DNA of 12,945 nt from SKLM01 sp964514285 (lineage in GTDB: Bacteria > Chloroflexota > Anaerolineae > B4-G1). Positions within the stretch are counted from its first letter, which is position 1. The number at the start of each line of letters is the position of its first letter. The notes under the pieces are model-generated. The model saw only the letters and a list, made by a program, of their open reading frames with translations. It was not told where the DNA came from and did not search any database. Below, one piece after another: positions 6,435 through 12,945 of this stretch. The stretch is taken from the NCBI GenBank assembly GCA_964514285.1, contig CAZEQC010000096.1, positions 1-12,945 on the forward strand, read 5' to 3'. The translations under genes were made by a program, and so were the position numbers.

Positions 6435-6436
6435 GC

Positions 6437-8086
6437 GTGGGACGTGTCTTGGCTATTGGCATTGACGGCGCTACCTTTGATCTTATCTACCCTTGGACGG
6501 AGAGGGGCGATTTGCCCAACTTGGCTCGCTTGATGTCCGAAGGCGCACATGGGGTGCTGAAATCGACGCTTCCTCCGGTTACTTCGCCAGCCTGGCCGAC
6601 GTTTGCGACCGGAAAAAACCCCGGGAAGCACGGGGTATTCGATTTCATACACCCCTTGGGTGGCCAGTTTGAGTTAGTCAATGCTTCCTCGCTTCGCACG
6701 GCGACGCTTTGGGACATACTCTCCTTGGCTGGGCGAAAAGTAGGCATCATGAACGTCCCCGTCACTTATCCACCTAAGCCGGTCAATGGGTTCGTCATCG
6801 GCGGCATGTTGTCGCCGATGGGAGGGGACTTCACCTACCCAGCTGATCTCCTCGATCAGTATACTGACCAACGGTCGACCACGAGTCTGAAGCCCTACCG
6901 CATTGCCCCTAACATCCAATACAAGGAGGGCAATGAGGAAGCCTTCATAGCGGACCTGTTGGACCTTGTTGAGCGTCGGGGTCGCTATGCGCTGCGACTA
7001 ATGGAGGACTACCCTCACGACTTCTTGATGTTCCACTTCCAAGCCACGGACGTCCTCCAACACGCGCTCTGGAAAGTGGTTGACCGCTCGCATCCACGTT
7101 ACGATCCGAAGACTGCTGCTCGCTTCGCCCCTGGATTCAAGCGGATCTATCAGAGCATTGACGACACCATCGGTCATATGCTTGAACGTCTTGAAGATGA
7201 CGCCACCGTCTTCGTTATGTCCGATCATGGCTTCGGCCCACTCCATCACACCGTCAACGTAAACCTGTTCCTGCTGGACCAAGGGCTTTTGGATCTCAAA
7301 CGTGGGGCCTGGACGCGGCTCAAGGCCGGTCTCTTCAGAGCTGGGCTTACCCCTGCTTCGATCTGGCACCTGATCGAGCGTGTCGGCCTCCAGAACTACG
7401 TCTGGCAGGTATCGAAATCGACACGCAACAGGGTTGTGAGCAAGTTCCTATCCTTTGATGACGTTGATTGGTCACGAACTGTGGCCTATTCCATCGGCCA
7501 CGTGGGCCAGGTCTACATCAACGTAAAGGGTCGTGAGCCTCATGGCATTGTCAAGCCTGGGTCTGAGTACGAGGCTGTGCGACTACGCGTCATCGACGCT
7601 TTGCAGGGCCTCCACCATCCCCAGACCGGCGAGCCTATGGTTGACGAGATTATCCCCGGCGACAGCGTCGTCCACGGGCCTTACGCATCCCGCAGCGCTG
7701 ACCTCCATCTTATCCTGGACGGATATCGTGCTATTGCCTTTCCTTTGTTTGCTGCCGATCGTCGCATCGTCACTCGGCAGATCCGCGGTGACTCCGGTTG
7801 TCACCGTCGGCACGGCATCCTGATCGCCTGGGGCAAAGACGTACGTTCTGGCGAGACGATTCGTGGTGCTCATATGATGGACTTGACGCCTACCATCCTC
7901 CATCTGTTGGGGCTGCCGGTGCCGAACGATATGGATGGCGACGTATTGACTTCTATGCTGACCCTTGATCGCTCCGTGACCTACGAACAGGTGGAAGCGA
8001 CTGCCGTTGAAGCCGAAGAGGGGCTGCCTGCCGAGGACGCTGCCGAGGTAGAGGAGCGTCTCCAATCCTTGGGCTACTTGGGGTGA
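6437..8086 (+). CDS. Alkaline phosphatase superfamily hydrolase (phosphodiesterase/nucleotide pyrophosphatase-like), cytosolic
   Basis: The 549-residue product has the fold signature of type I phosphodiesterase/nucleotide pyrophosphatases. Predicted two-metal ligands are complete: Asp10 (AIGIDGATFD), nucleophile Thr49 (PPVTSPAWPTFATG), Asp205 and His209 (QATDVLQHA), Asp263-His264 (VMSDHGFG) and His459 (HRRHG). DLTPTILHLLGLPVPNDMDG (482-501) is the usual closing motif, and LQSLGYLG forms the very C-terminus as in many prokaryotic relatives. There is no signal peptide or membrane span: the metal site begins at residue 10, so the enzyme should stay in the cytoplasm, unlike exported lipid phosphotransferases of the superfamily. 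The substrate is unknown; a nucleotide sugar, phospholipid head group or lipid-linked sugar is possible from context. It starts at GTG 6437, 2 bp after the previous stop, with GGGAG about 10 nt upstream, and overlaps the next gene by 4 bp (GTGA). Confidence 0.9.
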   Translation: MGRVLAIGIDGATFDLIYPWTERGDLPNLARLMSEGAHGVLKSTLPPVTSPAWPTFATGKNPGKHGVFDFIHPLGGQFELVNASSLRTATLWDILSLAGRKVGIMNVPVTYPPKPVNGFVIGGMLSPMGGDFTYPADLLDQYTDQRSTTSLKPYRIAPNIQYKEGNEEAFIADLLDLVERRGRYALRLMEDYPHDFLMFHFQATDVLQHALWKVVDRSHPRYDPKTAARFAPGFKRIYQSIDDTIGHMLERLEDDATVFVMSDHGFGPLHHTVNVNLFLLDQGLLDLKRGAWTRLKAGLFRAGLTPASIWHLIERVGLQNYVWQVSKSTRNRVVSKFLSFDDVDWSRTVAYSIGHVGQVYINVKGREPHGIVKPGSEYEAVRLRVIDALQGLHHPQTGEPMVDEIIPGDSVVHGPYASRSADLHLILDGYRAIAFPLFAADRRIVTRQIRGDSGCHRRHGILIAWGKDVRSGETIRGAHMMDLTPTILHLLGLPVPNDMDGDVLTSMLTLDRSVTYEQVEATAVEAEEGLPAEDAAEVEERLQSLGYLG

Positions 8087-10047
8087 GAGTTTGTGCGGAT
8101 GATAGCTGTCGAACCGCCGATCGCTTGAGCGCAAGGGCAGGTATAAACGATAGGCCTGTGCGATCAAGAGCGTTCTGGTTGGGGGTGACCATCGTTGTGG
8201 TGGCCTTTCTTGTGCGTCTACCAACGCTCACCTGGTACAGTCTAAACTTCGACGAAGGCGCCAGCTTGCACTTTTCCAGCGAGTCCTATCGGTCCTTGTT
8301 TGCGCATTTTTCGGACTTGACCATCGACCGTCATCCCCTGCTGTACTACATCGTGCTCAAGGCGTGGCGGCAGATTGCAGGGGACGCGGACCTCATGCTT
8401 CGTCTCCCCTCGGCTTTCGCGGGGATCTTGACCGTTGCGTTGGTCTATGGGTTTGGTCGACGACGCCTGGGGGAGGCGGCAGCGGGGCTCGCCTCCCTGT
8501 TCGTCGCGATGAGTCCTCTGGTCGTCTCCCAGCATCAAGATGCGCGTATGTATGCGTTGGCATTGATGTTTGCTGTGTTGGCGATGGGTACCTTCTGGGA
8601 GCTGCTCGACGAGCCGAGAGTGGCTGTCGCCGTGGCGTTCTGCCTATCCCTGGTCTTGGCTGGATACACTCACGTCATCGCCGCGACCTTGTTTCCGGCG
8701 TTTGGTTTAGGCTTGGTCGTCCTTTACCTCTCCTTCAGATCCTATCAGCGTCGCGCTGTGCTGTTCGGGCTGGGATCTCTGGGGGTCAGTGCCGTGCTGT
8801 ACGCGCCCTACTTGTTGCATATCCTGCAAGAGGGGAGTACTGGGAACGGGTCACTCTCGTACTCGGGTCTTCTGAGGACGAGTCTGGGGGCTGCGCGTAC
8901 GCTACTCGATTACCAGACAGCGTTCCACGTTCCTGGTCAGGAATGGTTTCTGCTGGCACTGTTGGGCATCATTGTCGTGGTGGCGGTCTGCCGCTCTAGA
9001 AAGTATGGTGTGACCGCCGCGCTTTGGTTTCTATCGATCATCGCCCTAAGCACTATCGTGACGCTGCGCATCAACTTGTTCCAGCCAAAGATCTTTGTGT
9101 TCAGTGCCGTGCCGTTGGCTCTGCTGACGGCGCTGGCAGCCTTGGGCGAGTCGGGGACGTTCAGGTGGTACGGTAGTTTACCGGCCGTCCTCGTTTTTGG
9201 CTTCGCGCTTTACGGCCTTTCGTTTCAATGGTGTGGAAATCGTCAGCGGGAGGATTTTCGACACGCTGCGCATTTCTTGGAAGCGCGTGCCACGCCGGAG
9301 GATACCGTGGTGGTGCACGTCTCCTGGGCGCGTTTCGCTTTCGGTCACTACTATGAAGAACCCTTTGCTCATCCTTTTCCGAACAACGTGGACTCAAACA
9401 CGCCGGTTGGAGATATATTGCAGCCCTATCTCGAGTCCGATGTTCTCTGGCTGGTGCAAGCGGGCGTGGATCTATCGCGACCGGCTGGGGACCCTGATCA
9501 CGTGGTGGAGGGCTGGTTGGCTGAGCGGTATCCCGTCGTCACGGCCGTTTTCCCCAAGGGCATCGATGTACGTGGATACGCGACCTCCTACCGGCTTGAA
9601 TCTTTGCCCCACACTGCGACTCCGATGGGGGTCGTCTATCCTAATGGCCTGACGTTGAAGGGCTACGACTTACCGATGCAGGCTCTCCCCTCGCGTGATC
9701 GCTGGTTCCATCCGCCCAGTACCTGGGTGCCTGTCACACTCTACTGGTCCGTGGCGGAGCCTTTGGGCGCAGATATCAACATCTCCATCTCGCTAGAGGA
9801 TGAACAGGGACGTGTGTGGGGCGGCGGGTTGCCTCGAGCGAAGGATCTGCGCGCTTTTCACCCACCTCTGTCGTGGGAGCCGGGTGAGATCGTTCGTTGG
9901 GATTTCGATGTCAACGCGAATCCACAGATCCCTGCGGGGACCTACAAGGTGGTCGTGCGTGTGGAGCCGCGCGAAGGTGAAGGGGCCCTGAAGCATGCCG
10001 GCGGCGAGGATTGGGTCATTCTCGATCGCGTTCGTCTTCTAAGGTGA
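8083..10047 (+). CDS. GT39-like (GT-C fold) membrane glycosyltransferase with C-terminal beta-sandwich-like domain
   Basis: A 654-residue integral membrane enzyme expected to use a polyprenyl-phosphate sugar on the outer face of the membrane. After span 1 (about 32-48) comes NFDEGASLHF with Asp57-Glu58, the catalytic acidic site of ArnT/PMT-like GT-C enzymes. DRHPLLYYIVLKAW (82-95) and QHQDARMYALAL (150-161) are typical of the GT39/ArnT-like branch. Eight to ten more hydrophobic segments run to about 380. Residues 385-510 are soluble, and 515-654 form a beta-rich module with WxPGE (598-602) and IPAGTYKVVVRVE (616-628), related to modules in the next gene. The start GTG 8083 overlaps the previous stop by 4 bp (GTGA), arguing for coupled translation; GTG 8158 is an alternative that would remove a non-conserved polar N-terminus. 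Sugar and acceptor are unknown. Confidence 0.88.
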   Translation: MRVCADDSCRTADRLSARAGINDRPVRSRAFWLGVTIVVVAFLVRLPTLTWYSLNFDEGASLHFSSESYRSLFAHFSDLTIDRHPLLYYIVLKAWRQIAGDADLMLRLPSAFAGILTVALVYGFGRRRLGEAAAGLASLFVAMSPLVVSQHQDARMYALALMFAVLAMGTFWELLDEPRVAVAVAFCLSLVLAGYTHVIAATLFPAFGLGLVVLYLSFRSYQRRAVLFGLGSLGVSAVLYAPYLLHILQEGSTGNGSLSYSGLLRTSLGAARTLLDYQTAFHVPGQEWFLLALLGIIVVVAVCRSRKYGVTAALWFLSIIALSTIVTLRINLFQPKIFVFSAVPLALLTALAALGESGTFRWYGSLPAVLVFGFALYGLSFQWCGNRQREDFRHAAHFLEARATPEDTVVVHVSWARFAFGHYYEEPFAHPFPNNVDSNTPVGDILQPYLESDVLWLVQAGVDLSRPAGDPDHVVEGWLAERYPVVTAVFPKGIDVRGYATSYRLESLPHTATPMGVVYPNGLTLKGYDLPMQALPSRDRWFHPPSTWVPVTLYWSVAEPLGADINISISLEDEQGRVWGGGLPRAKDLRAFHPPLSWEPGEIVRWDFDVNANPQIPAGTYKVVVRVEPREGEGALKHAGGEDWVILDRVRLLR

Positions 10048-10147
10048 TCTCCCAGGTCTTGCTGATCGGGGTCTCTACGTGCCGTCCCGTTCATTTGGCG
10101 GGATGCCCAGCTCCCGACAAGTTGTGCGATTCGCTGAGACGAGAGCA

Positions 10148-10162
10148 AGATAGGGGCTATCT
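10148..10162. other. Short inverted repeat in the gap between the two GT-C genes
   Basis: AGATAG (10148-10153), GGG, CTATCT (10157-10162) form a 6-bp stem with a 3-nt loop in the 148-bp gap (10048-10195). A second imperfect stem, CGTCCCG with CGGGATG and one G-T pair, lies at about 10083-10105. Neither is followed by T residues. I found no convincing promoter here, so read-through from the upstream operon is likely. Confidence 0.25.
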
Positions 10163-10195
10163 GAGAGATGCGTGTTGAAGCTTCGAGGGTGGTCG

Positions 10196-12945
10196 GTGAG
10201 TCATTCGGATGAATCACAAGTGAGTGAGTTATTGGATAAACGGGAAATCCGCAAGCTGATGGCGGACAGTTCCATCTATGTGCGAGTTGGCCTGTTTCTG
10301 ATGGCATTGGTCGTGCGCCTGATTCCCCTCGGCCGCTACGTGACCCCTGATGAACCGGCCTGGGTTGAGCGCTCTATCCGCTTCTTGGACGCGTTGACAG
10401 CACAAGACTGGGCTTCAATTCCCTCCACCGGGCATCCCGGTGTCACAACGATGTGGTTGGGAGCCGTGGGTGTGGCCATTCGGAGATGGACGGCACCTGC
10501 CGCGAGCATCAGTCACCTAGGCTATATCCGCAGCTTGGCTTGGCTGGCACCGGAAAACGGCGAGGCATTCCGTCACCTGGCCTTCTTTCTCCCCTATGGG
10601 CGCATCGCGGTGGCGTTGACCACCTCGCTGACCCTGGTCGCCATCTATTCGCTGTTGAGGCGCCTCTACGACGAGCAGGTAGCGCTTCTAGCCGTTGGGC
10701 TGCTTGCCTTTGAGCCATTCTTCGTGGGACACACTGGCCTTCTCCACACGGATGGCCTGCTGGCGGCTTTCTCTATGCTCTCGGTTCTCTCTCTCTTGAT
10801 GACTGTGCGAGATGGTGGAATCCGGGCGGTCCGAAAGGGGGGCACTTGGGCCCTGGTGAGCGGCTTAACTGGGGGGCTTGCACTGCTGACCAAGAGCTTG
10901 GCGGTCTATCTGGTTCTCTTCATGGGGGCTGTTCTCACTTCGGCCTGGCTGTTGGGAAGAATAGGGCTGTCACAGGCTATAGGCTTCGCTGTTGTCTGGG
11001 GCGTGGCCGCCACCGTGCTCTACGTGGCCCTCTATCCGGCGATGTGGGGTGACCTATGGGGGACGATTCGAGACCTGCTGACCGCTCCAACGTACCAGTC
11101 AACCGCTGCGCTTATGCCGACTTTCTTTGCGGGACGGACCGCGCTGCATCATGGTCCCGAGTTCTACCTCGTTGCGTTGCCTCTCCGCTTGAGTCCCGTG
11201 GTCTTGATTGGCTCTTTGTTGAGCCTCTGGGCGTTTTTCAGGAAGAAGGTCCTCAGACCGGATCTGGCCTGGTTGGGAGGATTCTTCGTCGGCTATCTTC
11301 TCCTGCTGGCCTTGAACGTCAAGCGGTATCAGCGCTACCTCTTGCCTGTTTTCGGTCCTCTAGCTGTCATGGCCGCTCTCGGATTGTCACGGTGGTGGCG
11401 TTCAAGGCGCTGGAATTGGCCTATGGGTCCTCTTCCGTTGATTCTAGTGCAGTTTCTGCTGCTTCTGCCCTTCGCCACGCATCCGCTGACTAGCTTCAAT
11501 CTCCTGCTAGGCGGGCCGTGGGTTGGCCGCCGTCTGGTTGCAGCCGACTGGGGAGAGGGAATGGGCGACGCGGCTCGTTGGTTGAACCAGCGGCCTGATG
11601 CAGAGGCACGGACCGTCGCGGGTTCCTCCATTCCGCCTCTGGCCTCGTTGTTCGATGGAGACACAGTACCAATGGAGCGAGCAGCTGCGGCTGAGTATCT
11701 CGTTCAAGATGTGAGGGAGACGTCCAAACCTGGTTTCCAGTATCCCATTGCCTACACCGCCACGGTAGGGTTGATTGACCACGCTGTCGTGCTGACGAAC
11801 ACGGCGCCATCAGAGCAAGCTGATTATCTAGCAGCTCGCACTGATTCAGATGACTTAATCCTCGTCGACCTCGACACGCCGCTCCTGCACCGCTATGAGG
11901 GCCCGGGAGCAATCCACTCATTAACACCTCTTGCTGACCAGACTGCCGTCGCCGGTTGGCTGCGGGAGCATGCTCCGGATTGGGGACGGCAGGCGCACGC
12001 TTCGATCTGGCTGGTGAGTTCGCCGGGGAGCTCACCCATCACGGCTGCGCACCTGTGCAACCAGCTGGAGGTCATCGCCACGCCGGTTAGCACAGCCACC
12101 GTTGCTGGCGCCACCATCACGGAGTACGTGAGCCGCTCGTCGCCCGAGACCGATCCCCCATCGCCCTACCAGGCCGTGTTCGCTGGAGAGTTGGCCCTGG
12201 TTGACGTGGCGCATCCCGAGACCGTTAGCTGGCCTGAAGGCTTGCGTGTGACTCTACGCTGGCGCACGTTGGCCCAGCCCTCTACTGACTACCGCGTGGT
12301 CGTGGCGTTGCGAGACGACGATGGGCGTACGTGGAGCCGAAGCGAGATGCTGATGATTAATTCCACCTATTTCCCTACCTCGGCGTGGAGGGTCGGTCAG
12401 TGGTCCGACAAGGCCTATGATGTCTCCTTGCCGCCTGGTGTGCCCCCTGGACGCTACGCCGTCGAGGTGAGTCTGTATCGTGGAGATACGGGCGCGAAAA
12501 TGGGAGCAGCTGGCCCTGAGGGCCGATTCCGTGGCACCCAGGTGCCGATCAGTGAGGTTAGGGTGCTCCCGCCGCAGACTTCGCCAAGCGTTCGTGACCT
12601 TAGGATTCAAGAGCGACTGGATCTATCTGCTGGACCATTGACCCTACTGGGCTTGGATTCCCCGGCGAAAGAGGTGCTTTCCGGTGACATTTTCTCTCTC
12701 GTTCTCTACTGGGGCGCCGATGCCGCGCCGGAGGCTGACTATCGGGCCGGCTTCTATCTGGTGTCGTCGGACAACGAGATCAAACTGGCGCAGCATCGTC
12801 CCCTCAGCCCATATGCCACCTCCTGCTGGCATCCAGGCGATCGATTTCAGGCTCTCTATCGGGTGCGCATTCCGCCCAATCTGGCGCCGGGTCGGTACCG
12901 GCTGATGCTCAACGTGCTGGATGGGAGCGGTCAGGGCTTGCTAAC
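10196..12945 (+). CDS. Large GT-C glycosyltransferase (GT39/PMT-like) with tandem beta-sandwich-like modules; 3' end outside the window
   Basis: One uninterrupted frame of 916 codons runs from GTG 10196 to the window edge with no stop. GAGG (10185-10188) ends 7 nt before the GTG, supporting this start. Span 1 (about 30-46) is followed by GRYVTPDEPAWVERSIRF with Asp52-Glu53, the acidic catalytic motif of GT-C enzymes. GHPGVTTMWLG (79-89) and LHTDGLLAAF (183-192) match the outer loops of the family, and LALYPAMWGD-like sequence is at 277-286. About ten spans run to residue 434. Then GPWVGRRLVAADWGEGMGDAARW opens a soluble region (440-660) like that following other Chloroflexota GT-C proteins (recalled, not searched). 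Two related beta modules follow: about 661-790, with VPPGRYAVEVSLY, and about 811-916, with LAPGRYRLMLNVL, the second cut by the edge. Sugar and acceptor are unknown. Confidence 0.85.
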   Translation, partial: MSHSDESQVSELLDKREIRKLMADSSIYVRVGLFLMALVVRLIPLGRYVTPDEPAWVERSIRFLDALTAQDWASIPSTGHPGVTTMWLGAVGVAIRRWTAPAASISHLGYIRSLAWLAPENGEAFRHLAFFLPYGRIAVALTTSLTLVAIYSLLRRLYDEQVALLAVGLLAFEPFFVGHTGLLHTDGLLAAFSMLSVLSLLMTVRDGGIRAVRKGGTWALVSGLTGGLALLTKSLAVYLVLFMGAVLTSAWLLGRIGLSQAIGFAVVWGVAATVLYVALYPAMWGDLWGTIRDLLTAPTYQSTAALMPTFFAGRTALHHGPEFYLVALPLRLSPVVLIGSLLSLWAFFRKKVLRPDLAWLGGFFVGYLLLLALNVKRYQRYLLPVFGPLAVMAALGLSRWWRSRRWNWPMGPLPLILVQFLLLLPFATHPLTSFNLLLGGPWVGRRLVAADWGEGMGDAARWLNQRPDAEARTVAGSSIPPLASLFDGDTVPMERAAAAEYLVQDVRETSKPGFQYPIAYTATVGLIDHAVVLTNTAPSEQADYLAARTDSDDLILVDLDTPLLHRYEGPGAIHSLTPLADQTAVAGWLREHAPDWGRQAHASIWLVSSPGSSPITAAHLCNQLEVIATPVSTATVAGATITEYVSRSSPETDPPSPYQAVFAGELALVDVAHPETVSWPEGLRVTLRWRTLAQPSTDYRVVVALRDDDGRTWSRSEMLMINSTYFPTSAWRVGQWSDKAYDVSLPPGVPPGRYAVEVSLYRGDTGAKMGAAGPEGRFRGTQVPISEVRVLPPQTSPSVRDLRIQERLDLSAGPLTLLGLDSPAKEVLSGDIFSLVLYWGADAAPEADYRAGFYLVSSDNEIKLAQHRPLSPYATSCWHPGDRFQALYRVRIPPNLAPGRYRLMLNVLDGSGQGLL

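Noticed and set aside
7583..8224. Open frame of 213 codons on the minus strand opposite the hydrolase and GT-C genes
   Set aside because: It is antisense to two well-supported genes and its translation has no recognisable domain, with low-complexity Arg/Gln-rich sequence; GC-rich codon use on the plus strand explains it.
10453..11493. Several short plus-strand frames (for example 10453-10713, 10846-11052, 11056-11493) that could suggest a broken gene
   Set aside because: They are in other frames. One uninterrupted frame from 10196 to the edge reads as a GT-C enzyme, so there is no frameshift.

Overview
The window (about 57-58% GC by eye) looks like chromosomal DNA of a free-living, Gram-positive-type or monoderm-like bacterium, most probably a Chloroflexota member (Anaerolineae or a relative). 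That placement is inference. It rests on the large GT-C glycosyltransferases with soluble beta-rich C-terminal tails, a signal-less alkaline-phosphatase-superfamily protein beside them, an exported bactofilin-like multi-pass protein, and frequent GTG starts. There are eight protein-coding genes. No rRNA, tRNA, CRISPR array, insertion sequence or phage gene was seen.

Layout. (1) 14-1348 (+): a membrane protein with an extracytoplasmic bactofilin-like beta-repeat domain. (2) 1417-2770 (-): a two-gene unit, dapB then mobB, transcribed leftward from a near-consensus promoter (TTGACA, 17 bp, TATACT) and converging on gene 1. (3) 2771-3023: a divergent regulatory region with promoters facing both ways and a 15-bp palindrome in the dapB leader. 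(4) 3024-4331 (+): an UMF1/Atg22-type MFS transporter with a strong Shine-Dalgarno and a GTG start. (5) 4411-5268 (+): surE, possibly translated from a leaderless transcript. (6) 5269-5402: a strong extended -10 promoter, a 12-codon upstream ORF starting at about +1, and a perfect 13-bp-arm hairpin that contains the uORF stop. (7) 5403-12945 (+): a tightly packed cluster made of a GT2 polyprenyl-phosphate glycosyltransferase, a cytosolic-looking alkaline-phosphatase-superfamily hydrolase, a GT39-like GT-C glycosyltransferase, and a second, larger GT-C enzyme that stays open for at least 916 codons and runs off the right edge.

How the genes fit together. The GT2 enzyme should load a sugar onto polyprenyl phosphate in the cytoplasm. 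The two GT-C enzymes should use such lipid-linked sugars outside the membrane. Their soluble tails carry three related beta-sandwich-like modules (one in the first, two in the second) that may bind or present the acceptor. The hydrolase between them has all expected metal ligands but no signal peptide, so its substrate is probably cytosolic. I read this as a cell-surface glycosylation or glycolipid module under one leader-controlled promoter; the acceptor and sugar cannot be told from the sequence. The left half is housekeeping: lysine/diaminopimelate synthesis, molybdenum cofactor, transport and nucleotide phosphatase.
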